Of a stretch of 64,000 nt of DNA, positions 45,636 to 58,315 are shown in pieces. Location: assembly GCA_037954235.1 (NCBI GenBank), contig JBBMOA010000002.1, forward strand, positions 22,415,427-22,479,426, in the 5' to 3' direction. The stretch is from Aulostomus chinensis (taxonomy: Eukaryota > Chordata > Actinopteri > Syngnathiformes > Aulostomidae). The stretch's first letter is position 1, and every line of letters begins with the position of its first letter. Both the position numbers and the translations under genes were made by a program. The notes under the pieces are model-generated. The model searched no databases and was not told the origin of the DNA. It worked only from the letters and a program-made list of their open reading frames with translations.

Positions 45636-47713
45636 TTAAATAGAATGAGTCAAATGTTATCTCTGTAGAAAAATAAGCATTTTTGGGTTGTTGTTTTATT
45701 TTTACCTGTTCCAAAACAGAGGGATGAGTGACTGAGTGGACTTATTCACTGAAGCGGTCCTGGTTTGGGCAGTTTGTAATTCCACTGGAACGCTTGTGTT
45801 GATGGTAGTTTGGCTTTCATTCCTTTGACAAAGGGAGGGAAAAGAAGGTTTAGGGAGGATAAGAGGAAAGACAGAGGAGGGCTGTTTCACTCAAGGTCAC
45901 TCTTTAAATCAAGCAAACTGTACTGGAAGCCAAGTTAGGGTGTATTGGCTCAGAGCACCCAGTCACACTGGGGCCAGGATAACACACCCTGACACTCTCT
46001 CCACTGCACCCACCATTTGGAGGTGAGCTACAAATGAGCAAGTCATCTGAGTTATCAACTTTTTTAAAAGCCGCCATGAAACAGATGTGAGATTGCCTTT
46101 GTTTCTGCATATTGACACGTTTCAGGTAAAATCATGACTGTGGCACTGGACTTATTATGAGCTATAGCACTGATTGCTAATGAATGTAGACCAATAAATT
46201 AAAAATACGGCTCTTCTACAACTTTACAAATGTTATTGGACCACGTGTATTAAACTGTGTTAGTGAAACAGGTTTGTAGCATTTTACAGCCACTTCATGA
46301 GTCTAAGAGCAAAAGTCTTTTGGAGCTGCAGTGACATAGAAGGAGATTAGTACAGGCCCCTGAGAGCAGGACGAGTTCCAAAAATAAGAATATTTATTAC
46401 AGAAAGAGAGAAGACGGGGGGTTTGGTGTAAGGCTGTTCTTGACTTCTTCTTGCCACTATTTTTTTGGACATATTTGGCATATAACAAGATAAATATGTT
46501 ATAATAGGCACAGGAACACAAGAATAAAACTGGGAACATGTAGTTTTCATTTCATAGGACCTCTAACTTTGTTCATCTGGTTGCCCCCAGACAGTAATGG
46601 ACAAATAAATATTCCTGTTAGCCAACACAGTAACTCAAGTGACAATTTTAATGGAGCACAATAGTGCTTTTTTATTTATATACAACTCTGGTGGTTACAT
46701 TAAAATATGCTCTAAATTGTTACTTTGCACCGCCTGTGTAGAGCAGAATGAAAACTGGTCTCTGTGTGGTGGGGCCACACCTTGGCCTTCATCATTCCCA
46801 ACTGTCAGTGAACCTGCACCGGGGCGCCCAGTCACCTCATGCATTTCCTCTGTTCACTGGAGCTCAGCATTCTGCATTTAACTCAGAAGAGACAAAATCA
46901 AAGTGGTTAAGTTGGTTATCGACACGCCGCGACTTTAAATGGTTGCGTAATTGCGTCTGGCACCACGGTTATATTTAAAGTAGTTGAAAATCCTGTTTGC
47001 ATGCTGTAATATTTCTGTTTGTATTTCAGTCGCGTAGCATAATGAGTAACATTGTTTTCGTCAGTTTGTGTCTGGAAACAGAGGCCTTCAGGTAGAGAAC
47101 AAGCTGTTGTGTCTTCTAAGGTTGACCCAAATACAGGAGATTGGAGACAGAGGGAAGTGACTGGAGAGGATTTGCTGGGCACAGTGGCAGATAATTGTGG
47201 CTGAGCAGAGAAATGGAGAATGGGCCAGGAGGGAGACAACTGAGTGGCGTAGTCGGAGGAAGACAGGCAGACGGAGGAAACCAAAGGTGAACAGCAGACT
47301 TAATAGGAGTAAACACTGAGAAAACAGTCGACATGAACCACTGTGGTTCAAATAACAATCCTTTGAATGCTGATGGCGTATACAAGTACCTGGTCACTTA
47401 CGTTTGAAGCCTCCTTTCCAAATAGCTGGATGTACTTATGTGAGCTAACTGGCAGATCAATCTTTCTTCTGAGAACCTCTGATCTACGAGAACCTCCTTC
47501 TGTACTTACGCCTCTGAACCTTTTCACACTAAGCTAGCAACCAAAAGCTACAGGCGGTGAGCGAGCTTAATAGCAGGTCTTTGCTTTCTCTGCAGCTAGC
47601 TATGAGGTGCATGACTACATCCCATGCATGTGCAGTACTGTAGTTGTCAAAAACCACGGAATTTTAGTTCTTCACTACAGGTCTTATGTTTATTTGGCCC
47701 AGCACGTCTTAAT
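45636..47713. other. Non-coding stretch, no gene seen
   Basis: Overlapping short frames on both strands (for example 46639-46978 and 46916-47397) show no domain or splice support. Several GTAAGT-like minus-strand donors (near 47396 and 47511) have no matching exon. Confidence 0.5.
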
Positions 47714-47752
47714 TAGGGCCTGAGCCTGAAGGTACTTCAGGCTCAGGCCCTA
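47714..47752. repeat. Perfect palindrome, 18-bp arms, 3-nt loop
   Basis: The arms 47714-47731 and 47735-47752 are exact reverse complements (TAGGGCCTGAGCCTGAAG and its complement) around the loop GTA. The following TATTATGTTTGTTTATTTTA is T-rich. This is how a known fish repeat family with AGGGCC..GAGC heads begins, so I take it as the terminal hairpin of such a repeat; the rest is degraded. Confidence 0.85.
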
Positions 47753-49594
47753 TTATGTTTGTTTATTTTATCCTCCATATAAACACCCACAGGTACATAA
47801 GTATCCATTTACATGTATGCCATATCAGTAGAATTTTCACCGCTTTACATTTACTCTACATTTTTCAGCCGTAGTACTTCCCCTGTATTGAAATGCATGG
47901 CATACGTTTGACGCTTTCAAACAGCTGATCTGTAGAGCTGCGTGCGTGTGAATATGAATTGAGTTTTGGGAAGTCTTTTACCCCGTATGATCCTCACCTT
48001 CTTGTTACTATAGTGCAGTGTCAGTAATGTTTTGGACCGTGGCCCACACACCCATGCAAGGTGACAGGGTAGTCCTATTAAGGTTTCCTAATCAAGTCTC
48101 CTCTCCTCTTCCTCTCCTATACCTCTTTTTTTCCTGCCTTCACAGAGAACCAGTGTTTTGGCAGAGAGTTCTGTGCGAAGGATTCAAGGCCACGTTTGTG
48201 TTGGATATGGGCCAAAAGCCTTTTCTATCTCCCCTCCTTTCCCATATGGGATGGTTGCTGCAAAGTGTAGCTAAATGCAGGGGCAGTCATTACCCTGCCT
48301 CAGAGAGACGCCTCTGCCTCTGCATCGCTTTATCATCAACTACAGGAGATGAAGAGATCCATTTCAAATGAAAGAAAAACAAGAAAAATTAACAGATATG
48401 AAAAGAGTTGTGAATAATGTGCTAGAATTAATTTCACAGTTAAACTGTTTCAGTCTTAGATCGTTTAAAAACATCATTCAAATTTCAACTTTATTTTATG
48501 GAAAATAAACATGTTTGGAGAGGGTAACAGGGTAATTAATATTGTGGGTCGATCCTGGATACTCCTACTATACCGGAATGTGTTCATTTTTAAGATTATG
48601 TAACAAACTCATTATCACTGTGGATGCGGTGTCATCAACTTGGCCTTTCCCCCTGTAGTTTCCATCTTGATCCACCCGGCTGCTACATGGTTATCTGGAC
48701 ATTAGAGCCGGAACACATCTACTTCCAGCTCTCTTAAAGAACTCATTAACGAGGACTCATATTTTTCCAGCTGCCAGGTGGCCGTGAACTGTGATGAAGA
48801 GGCCAGTGTGTCCACATCAGGCAAGGGTGGAAACTACATGGTTACCACACGGAAACGACCTGGCCGGGGTGGCTGAGGAAATGGGAAGGGCTACACCTGC
48901 TACACTCTATTGACACTACAGAGAATCAAAGCATGTCAGTTTGCAACCACACAGCTTGGCTCCCAAGTGCTCTGATGACTTCATCTACAATTTTTTTTTA
49001 ATGACAAATGTAACACGTCAGCTTCAACTGCTCGAAAGATTGAGTGGGTTGAGCTGTTTCTTTACGATTCTTTATTGACAACCAGATTATATCCTTTGTT
49101 TCTAAATTAGGGCCCCTTTGACTGTTTTGACAAACTGCCACAAGGTTTTGTCCCCGACTACAAGAGGCACGGTTAAAAATGTTTATTAAAAATAAGAAAC
49201 CAATATTTAAACAGAAACTTAAACAGTTTAAATACATCCAAACAAAGAAAGTCCAGAAGAATCCAAACTATTATGTTAAGTTACTAAATATATTTCTCAG
49301 AAGCCAGTGGAGTGATGGTGTATGCCTTCTGGCTGGTTGCTAGCAGGCGTATGCATATCTGGCTTTTGGCTTGTTAGTGGGTGGCTTGCCGTCTTCCAAG
49401 CCTGGTTACAAGACAACTCAGAAATTTTGATTTGAGTTGAAGCTTGACTTTGAATATCCAGCTGAAAGCCAACAGGCCTGGATGTTGGGTGAAGACAAGC
49501 AGGCTACTTTGCTGGAGGACTCAAACCTGAACGTGCTAGCTTGCTACTGCCAGGTGGCTTGTGACCCTATCTGGAAATCTTGGGCTCATTCTTC
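47753..49594. other. Non-coding stretch, no gene seen
   Basis: No recognised element. The plus-strand frame 49437-49655 is unassigned. Confidence 0.5.
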
Positions 49595-50070
49595 TTACAG
49601 AACCAGGCGAAGGGGGTCAAGAAAAGCTGGGTCTAAAACAAATAAGCTTGAATAACTCTTAAATGAAGGTCTAGAGATAGTCAGCGATATTATTGGCCCT
49701 GCTGAGGCTGAGCAGTGATCATCAAAGACACGCTTTGCAAAAATGCCACATAGAGAAATCTTGTCATGGTGCTGTCTACAGATAACACTATATGAAGAGT
49801 TCTGGAATCCTTTCACAATGTTAATATATAGCAGTACCATGGAGCACCCTGCCTGAATCCGTCCCTCCCCACATTTTAACCAGGCATCCCAGGCGGAGTG
49901 CAATTGATTTTGGCAGTGGATGGAATAAAGATTGATTGAATCAGAATGGAAAGGACCTCGCTGGGGGATCGACCATGCAGTAACCCCTGAGCCGTGGACG
50001 CCTTTGCCAAGAAAGTACTCACAGTTATTCTAGCGTAAGGGGCAATGCGATTAAAGCCCATAGCTCCCAC
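49595..50070 (-). other. Unassigned, possibly repeat-derived, broken frame
   Basis: Two overlapping minus-strand frames (50070-49876 and 49903-49595) would join across a frameshift into about 155 codons of protein-like sequence. I recognise no domain. Sequences of this kind occur antisense to old fish repeats, and that is the likelier explanation. A minus-strand GTGAGT lies near 50018 inside the first frame. Confidence 0.2.
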
Positions 50071-50921
50071 ACACAGAGCACAGAAGATGGAGATTGTGTC
50101 CTATGGAGAAATTACACATGTGACCACCAGGCTGTGGTTTTACTGTTAATTAGAAAATTGTCTCATTTCTACCTCACTGTGGTCCTGGGTGATGAGAGGA
50201 TGGAAACAGGCACACAGAGATGTATTGAAGTGAACATGTGGTAATAACAGACACTGAGAAAATAGTCAATATATGTGGTCTGGACTTTTCTTTCTCTATG
50301 GCATCTGTTTAGCCTAACCCCCCCCCCCCCCCATCAAATCGATGTTAAACAGGTTTGGGCTTTTATTGTGGGTGTAGTGAAGCAGTGAGTCTGCCCAAAA
50401 TGAGGGAAGCAGTTTTGATCCAATGTACAGTATACTCAACCTTTCTACCGAGAAGCAGCTGGGGTTAGTGTCATTGAAACATTTAGAAAGCCGTAGCCCC
50501 GGGGAATTCTGTTGACAAGTGGGCTCGTTAAAAGCTTGATACTGTTATTGTTATACAATTATTGGATTACAGTATAACCGGTGTATCAGTTGCCTTCACA
50601 AACTTTACCTCAACGTAAACATCATCCGCGAGATTGCTGTCATCTTTGTGTTTGCCAAGTGCCCAGTGTGTCATTCCGAGTGTGTATTTACATCGTCGCC
50701 TTTCTACCCAGGGATCTCGTCTAACACCTGTCAGAAAACCGTCTCACCAGAAACAATCAAAGAGCAGCACATGGCATGTTTGATGTGTACTCAAACACAA
50801 TGTGCTGTGAAAACATGCTCTGCCAACGCTAAGTCTCATTCAGTCTTTTTCTGGCACTGGTTCTTCTCTGCTCGCGTGCCTTCAAGGCTTTCATTTATCT
50901 TTGTGTTATATGTCTTCATGC

Positions 50922-50923
<2 letters not shown>
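50071..50923. other. Non-coding stretch with a C15 run
   Basis: Fifteen C at 50318-50332. No coding exon is supported. Confidence 0.55.

Positions 50924-50959
<36 letters not shown>
50924..50959. repeat. CA microsatellite
   Basis: About eighteen CA units. The poly-His-Thr frames across it are artefacts. Confidence 0.95.
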
Positions 50960-50960
<1 letters not shown>

Positions 50961-53149
50961 GAACAGATGAATGTGCCTGAAGCTACTAAACAGATCCATC
51001 TGTTGCATACACACTGCAAGTTGTCTCAGTGGTTTGGTTGGGACCTGTACAAGCCATCCTCCAGTTATATTTGTCATTGTTTACTTTGTCTCTCAGCACT
51101 GACTTGGTAAAACAGTAAACTGATATTTTCTAATAGTAATGACAAGTTTTTGCTGTGAGCAGATCAAGCAGCACAGGTCACATTCACTAGTATCAAATCC
51201 CTGTTCAGGATTTGAAGTAGTTTTTATTGCACATTGCCATAGAAATATGTCACTGGAGTGAAAATGGAACAAGCAGCCATGAATTTGAACCTGCTGAGAT
51301 TGATTTAAAAAAAAAAACACAAAAACCTCAAACTAGTTAGCGGGTTCCCTGCACAGTCCCAGTTGAGCGGGTCATTTACTTGTCCCAATACACATGAACA
51401 GTTTTTTTTAATGCTCCCTGCTGGTCCTTCTAGTTCACCCTTTTTCATCACAGCACAAATAGCGGTGTCTATGTCAAGGATGACTCCTTTTAGGTGAGCC
51501 AGCATGAATTTTGTCTCCTCTTGTGTTGTTTTAACTGTACCGTGATGATACCTCTCCGGGCTGATTAGGGGTCAGCTGAAGCTAATGCGCTAGAGTCAAT
51601 TGATATCAAACTGCATTATCTGTTGATCAGATTTTGAAAAGTGTGATTTTGGTCACAAATAAATGCAGTAATGTGACATTTCCTAACATTATATAAAAGT
51701 ACTGTGAGGGGACCTTTGACTGGTCCAAGTTCTGGTAAAAGAACGTGTGATATTCAAACATAACGGACAGCCTGCTGTCTTTGACAACAGCTGGAGTTCA
51801 AAGAATGCTCATTCATAGTGGTTCCAGTTAGCAGCTCTTACAGGTAAAGGGTTCTCATTCTATGGTATACCTGCTTTTTTCAGTTTGAACTGAGTGGAAT
51901 ATTAGATTAAAAATGGCGTCTGTGTAAGAGGAAATTATTTGATATTGACAGTTTAAAAAAAATCCATGAGTAAGTAACACTCTGAATATGTTCAAAGAAA
52001 TTAAATTAATCTTAGTGATAATCACTGTGCCTTTGAAATGAGCAAAAATGCATTATTAAGTACATCATGACTCAGATCTTATATAAAGGGTTCATTAGCT
52101 TTTGTCCATCCTTATACAGTGGTGTTTTAACATATCTTTTGGACAAAGGCCACGAGGAATATTAATGGAAAACCAGTGTCGACACTTGAAATAAAGCAGG
52201 TCTTTATGTACTCCGTTCGTCATTCAGAATCGAAATATTTTCCTTGGCAGCGCAGAGTGTACAAGGGGGAACAGTACTACCCCGATTCTCCGCTTGTCTT
52301 CTCCTCTTTCTATGCTTGAAATGAATCCACCCTCTGCCTGAGAGAAGCCCCCCAAATAATTATGCGTGTGTGTTTTACAGGTTTTACACTGCGTGTGATG
52401 AGCTTTCTTGGCCTGACAACCTCTTTGCGCTGTGCGGTCTGTAAATGAGGATGAGTACATTCACCCCTTATGAGTATCGGTTCGTGTGTTTGTCTTCTTG
52501 CTCCTGTTACAACGACAATGTTCCACTACCTCCTCCCCAGCGTCATTAGTGCAATGGCAATATGCCACAGATGATGGAGGATGTTGCTGGATGGAAGATT
52601 CAATAAACTTGTTGAACTTTTGGGCTCTTGATGTTCACAGTGTGAATGATTAGAATAATATTCTCTAATGGAGAGAATTTAGAAGACAGCGGAGTTTATG
52701 AGTACTTTAAATGTTTGTTCATTCATGGCATTCATGGCTTTTAGTTATGTTTCAGATGTGAGCAAGACCCTTGTTTTAACCTCTACATTTTACTGTACCT
52801 TAAACCTAGCGTACACACACTTGGATGAAATGTCTTGTGAACACTGTTGCCATAAAACTACTTAGTATTCATGAGCTCATACTGAAGAGGTCCAGATCAC
52901 CCCCTTGAAATACCCAGATTCTCTTCAGGAAGTTATACTTGGCATTTAAATTCTCTATTATGATTTGTTGGGTGCACCAACCCATATATTAAAGCTGAGG
53001 GAGGAACGAGCTGCGCTGGCTTCATTTTGCTTTGGTCATTGTAAGGTATCTTTAACCCCAATCTGACTTCCAGTAAACTCCCACTCAATCAGCTTGATCT
53101 GATCTTCTGTGTGAGCTGGATGTACAATGACTACTTCTAACAGGGAGAA
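50960..53149. other. Non-coding stretch, no gene seen
   Basis: AT-rich sequence. The minus-strand frame 52224-52460 and others show no known motif. No repeat is recognised. Confidence 0.5.
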
Positions 53150-53315
53150 ATGCAAACTAGAAAACATTTCATCCAGGATCCAGGATCTACTGTTTTGTCC
53201 CGATCACCTCAAAAAATTAATCTCTCAATTTTGTTTTTGTCTTACGCACCAAATTTGGTTGAGATAATTCACATATAATAAATGTACTGAAACAGATAGA
53301 TGGATAGACTTTCTA
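53150..53315 (+). repeat. Possible degraded dispersed repeat
   Basis: CATCCAGGATCCAGGATC followed by CGCACCAAATTTGGTTGAGA and GAAACAGATAGATGGATAGAC recalls the order of fish repeats related to the 45.2-kb family (accept-site GGATCC, CACCAAATTT..GG, CAGATAGA tail). It is strongly diverged. Confidence 0.3.
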
Positions 53316-55275
53316 CATCAGTGTTCCTGTGACTGCACCCAACTGTTGCATCTTAGTTCATTTCAAGAGTTTGATTGTTAATTTCTGGTCATGATTTACT
53401 ATCTGACATTAGCTCCAGAACATCGATTAGCTTGTAAGCCTCTCACTGTAGACGAGGAGCCGGGACGGCACTGAGGACCAGATGAGCGACATCACCTGCA
53501 GCGTTGGGCAGTCTCTCAATCTCCTGATGTGGCCTGAGGGTTGTTGGCTCCTTCAATTTGTGAACCGAAAATATCACTTGTTTTTTATTGTTGTCTCCCA
53601 CTATTGTTGGTCCCATCTTTATTATTACCCAACTGCCCTTTTGACCTCAGTTTGACCAGCTCTTTCCATCGCTGAGGAACATGATTGCATAATCTGGCCT
53701 TGGAGGCCACAGGGCTTGCCTCCGTGCCAGTATTGTGCAATGCAAGCCTACATTCTCTCATATACTATTTTCATTTCACGCCCCCTCTAAGAGTCTTTCT
53801 TTCTCGTGTTACCCCATTTTACTGACCCCGGTGCAAGGTTGGGGTTCTGTTTGCCCAGCTGCACGGCTTATCTACCTGGGGTAAAGGAAAGTCCCATTAG
53901 CCGTTTTGTAAAACACAGAATAAAATGTAATCTACGGGAAAGAAAGAACAGGGTTAAGGCAAATCCATGGTCTGCCAGAGTAAAAGGAAAGTAAAGGTAC
54001 TGCACCCCTCCCAGAACAGTTAAACCACTGCAGCAAGGCCAATGAAAGCAGTATATTAGGAATCTGAGACATGGTCCCACACATTTCATGTCGTTCTCCC
54101 CTCATCGACACCACTGTTCTCTCCATCTCTCTCCCTTTTTCTCTCCTTCCATAATATACACACGTTTCCCAACATCTTTCTCTTCTTATTTTCAAGATTT
54201 AACAGGAAAAATGTACTGACTCATGGAAAGGACTTCCTTGCCCTTGGGCTTGCGGTGCGGTTGGGCAGAGGGAAGTTCTCCAGCTCAGGCCCAGATGGCA
54301 CCTGTGGCTGTGTGGGATCCCATTGCGCTCTTGTTCCCCTCTAGAGGTTAAGGCTGGAGATTCCCTTGCCAATGCCCAGTCAGCACCACAAACGCTCCAC
54401 ACGTCTGGTTGTGTTCCAGGCTGCACTGATGTCAAAACTGGACACTCTGAGGTTCTGCATTTACACTGACCGATGGCTGGTATAGGACCTCAGCGCGTTT
54501 TACATTGGAATGGCTAAATATGCACTGACAAATACTGTATAGGGAGAATACACTCATTCTTAAACATGCGTGCTTAATGAAGAGCTTGATGTAGCAATGT
54601 TTAATACTCATTTAAAAAAGAATTCCTTTTTGAGAACTGTCCCGAGACACTTGCAATGTAGAATGATAAATAATACAGTCTGAATTTACACCCTAACTTC
54701 AATGTGTTCTCTCGGTTATGTATTTGATATTATTTCCTTAGAGTCTCTTTAATAAAGTGCATGCATTTCTTTAAACCTTCTTTATGGTGGGGTATTAAAA
54801 GCACATAGCTGTGTTCTAATCCAGCTGGGGTATTGCCCCAGACGCTAAGTGTCTTTATAGAGCAGTGACATTAGCTTGTTTATTGGTTGCAGGGGCGTAA
54901 AGATGCTATTGTTTTAATTGCTTGTACATGCTCCTGGGATCCATGGAGATTGCAGAGACTGCAGATGCCAGCATATTGGAAATGGGATAACAAAATGAAA
55001 CTAACGAAAGCCAAAATATACATTAGCTATCTTTGATTTGTTTTGCCCTCACTTAATAAAATTGCTTGTTGTAGAAGCCTGTAGTAGTGAGGAAGGGCAA
55101 TACTTGTACACCTTCTGAAAAACCATCACAATTGTTTTGTTAGTTTATATATTAAAATAATGAAAACACACAGACTGCGTGGTTATGACATACTGTATTA
55201 TCCCAACAAGTTGGATTGGGATGGAACCAAAAAAGGAAGCAGAAGTGCTGCAACAATAAATCTGTCATTTGCTGC
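53316..55275. other. Non-coding stretch, no gene seen
   Basis: No repeats are recognised. Frames at 53806-54435 overlap on both strands. Complex repeat-free parts (for example 53430-53760) may be CNEs but are weak. Confidence 0.45.
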
Positions 55276-55473
55276 TTTTCCACTGCATGGTAATGTACTT
55301 TTTTGTTTACTGTACCACATACTTTTTGGCACCACTTGTCTCAAGGTTCCAGGTGCAGGTCATCAATTGGTCAACCTGGTTTACCAAAAAGTCTCAGACC
55401 CAGAGAATCAGGTGTTATGTGGTGTCTGTATGCTTATCGGGTACACTGAGTGGCTGCTATGTGCAGTGGAAAA
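55276..55473. mobile_element. 198-bp MITE with 12-bp TIRs
   Basis: The ends TTTTCCACTGCA (55276-55287) and TGCAGTGGAAAA (55462-55473) are exact inverted repeats. The interior keeps TACTTTTTTGT, TACTTTTTGGCACCACTTG and AGGTTCCAGGTGCAGG, which match a palindromic fish element I know by its TTTTCCACTGCATGGTAC ends. No target duplication is clear. The 146-codon frame 55160-55600 spans the element and flanks and is not a gene. Confidence 0.7.
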
Positions 55474-55689
55474 CAAAATCCTGGTTCCAAGAGCAAGTAG
55501 AGTGAAGTTCAATTGTTACCATGTGGAGGCTAAGGGAGTAAATTGTATCCTACCTGGGTTCGACAGCTTGTCGTACTTTGATGCAAAAACTCACACCTAA
55601 ACATGCACTTTTTTGTGAACACACAAACACACTCCCTCCACATTTTGCTTGTATTATCCATGTTTGCTGCCTTTGGCACTCACCCACCA

Positions 55690-56420
55690 TTCTACACGCT
55701 CCTGCTGAACTTTTGACCAAGGCCCTCCGGGGTGACATTAGCCAAGAGGAGGGGGGAAAGGGAGCTATCAGCTCTAACAAGTTCCTGCCGGCTTTAAACC
55801 TTGTCTTGCGTGCCAGTGGAGTAATTTCACGATGTGGCCAAGGGGCTGTTTAGTGCTCTGAATGTGAGTTAGTCCATGCTTTGCCCTCTCATCATACTTC
55901 TTCCTTAGCTAGCGTACCTCTGCCTGCCCACCCCCAACCACCCCCGGGCTTCCTCAGGCAGCTGGCTGTGGGGTTCATCCAGCTTCTGAAGGATGCCTCC
56001 CTACTTAGCTAATAAGAGTCCTACTTTACCCGTTCACCAAGGGGACAGACATTTAAGGGAGTGCCTACCAAGTGGCTCCACAGATTTGTGTTGACTGTCA
56101 TCCATTTTTAACACCCCCACCCCCTCCCCTCATATGGAGAGTCTCTGGCAATCATTGTTAGGCAGGAAGTGAAGAAGGAGGAAAAGGGAATGTTCACTTG
56201 TGGAACACAGAGCCATGGTGGCAATGTTACTGTGACAGCTGTGTGGTGCTGTGGTCACTGGTGTGGAACACCGTGAGCAGGGGGTCCCACACACCAGGCC
56301 CCCTCAGCTGCCTCCAGAGCAAATGAGCTGCCAGGCCAGACTAATAGAGTCCTAATTGGTGATTAGGAGAGAGGGAAAGGTGAGGGAGTGTCTACTGGTG
56401 CTCTGCTGTTAGCAGGATAA
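55690..56420. promoter_or_regulatory. Candidate conserved non-coding block
   Basis: GC-richer, repeat-free sequence (CCTAATTGGTGATTAGGAGA, GAGCAAATGAGCTGCCAGGC, AGCAGGATAAAGCAGCAGG). Some C-rich parts lie near 56110-56130. No long open frame. Enhancer-like or unique intronic sequence; conservation untested. Confidence 0.25.
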
Positions 56421-57982
56421 AGCAGCAGGCTGCCGTATTCACTTAAACAAAACAGCAATCACGTTTTTTTTTTTTAAAGCAAAAATGATAACTAGCTCAA
56501 AACGGCTGTAATTTAGACACATTAATAAATAATTTATAGAACAAAATTCTCAAGAAAAGAGCTATAATTTCTGGTGGGATACGTCAAGCCCATTACAGTA
56601 GGAGTATGTGTGTTACTTGTGTGATGTGACTTCAATTTTGGAGGCGAACCAAGAACAGCTCAGAGGTATCCATCCATCAGACCTTATTGGAATAGACAGA
56701 GCTTTTGTGAGCATTATGTAATTGAATCTGAAGAAAAATGGGCACTTTAGCCCTGATCTTTTACCATCAGCCTCCATATAATAAATACGAATAAAAGGCC
56801 CTGTGTGTGGATAGTGTTACACACCATCTTTATATGGTGCAATGAAGAGGAAAGGGGGAGTAACATCCTGACAGAATATCAACTACTGAAACAGGACCCT
56901 ACACCTACTTTGTGAATGACACTATGGCGCTGAGTGTTGTATGGAGCTGCTTTTGTGAATGGACCAGGCTTCTGCCCGATACTGATTTGGTAGATAAGGT
57001 GACGTCTGCTGGGATCCAGGACCCTTGCGTTAAGGACGACAAGAGCTGCGATGACTGCCTGTCTGCTTCCTGCTACTAATCCACCACATTAGCCGTGTGT
57101 GTGCGCTGGCCTATTTATAGCCAGGCCAGGATGTGAATAGACTGTCTAGTTTCACTTTTCATACAGATGGTAATTTCAGTCTTCTTTTCTACACATCTTG
57201 CTCCTCTCCGTCACTGAATGTGCAGATGGGCTGAAGGGTAGAGCACTTAACATTGCCTCCTCATGATGTGCAGATTTAACACCATTTTTATTTTTAAGGT
57301 GTAACTTCTGTTACATTGGATTTAATCACAAGTGTCTAATAAATTTGCACCTCATCATTAGGTGAGCACAATGTTAATGTTATGCACACAATGTGATGCA
57401 ATTTATTGCTCTGATATTTCTACTTTTCTGGCTGATTTAACAGCTTTCTCTCTCTTTCTCCCTACATCACTCTCTCTAATACATACATATAGCCACACAG
57501 AGTGGTACAAACCTTTTAAATGATGCTACTGTTCACTGAAGTGCCTCCATACTGAACTATGAACTGTAATGAGTTAGCTTGCCACTGTAGCAGTTATCCC
57601 AGGGATGCATCATAGCATGGCAGCTAATGTCTGCGCCCCCTTTTCATTAACTAGCCAGATATTTATTGTACAGCTTTTATTTTATGCACCTCTTTTCTGT
57701 CGACACAGCATCCCGTTTTTACACCTCTATCTTGGAACAACCCCTCTTGGCGCATCTGTGGCAGATTAATCAAAAACTTCTGAGCAACTTTGGGGGGCTT
57801 AAATCCTCTAATCGTGTAGGTGTGAGAAAATGTTATGGGTCCCCACCCACAGCCTTGAGGTCCAGCCAGAACACTCATATTTCTGTGTTCCACTTAAAAC
57901 CTGGGTGGAGAAGCAGTGAGAGAGCACTTTTGCACAGTTGGGCGCATGCTCTCAGGTATGAGAGCATGCAGACAAGCACGTA

Positions 57983-57986
<4 letters not shown>
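56421..57986. other. Non-coding stretch, no gene seen
   Basis: A T-run near 56464. The frame 57666-58067 ends in the GT array and shows no domain. No recognised repeat. Confidence 0.5.

Positions 57987-58028
<42 letters not shown>
57987..58028. repeat. GT microsatellite
   Basis: About 20 GT units after TATGTATG. Confidence 0.95.
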
Positions 58029-58030
<2 letters not shown>

Positions 58031-58315
58031 TGCACAGACACAAAAAGCCAGCAATCCCATTTGCTAATATTGACACGGGTGTCCCCATTCAATCTTGTTA
58101 CAAGGATTATTGTCTATTGAGATCCCATTTCATTAGGCTAAAACATACACCTCAGGGTGCAGACTGGACCGCTTGAGGGTCCGCAGCCCTTTTAGCCTCT
58201 TTGCTGGGAGGGTTTTGAAAGCGTCTCTGCTGAGGATCATTTCACTCTAAAGTATGATGTGAATTACATATCCTGGACTTTCATGTGTGGCTACAACAGA
58301 GGACGAGTAATAAAT

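Noticed and set aside
55160..55600. 146-codon plus-strand frame
   Set aside because: It spans the 198-bp MITE with its inverted ends plus flanks, so it is a chance frame across a repeat.
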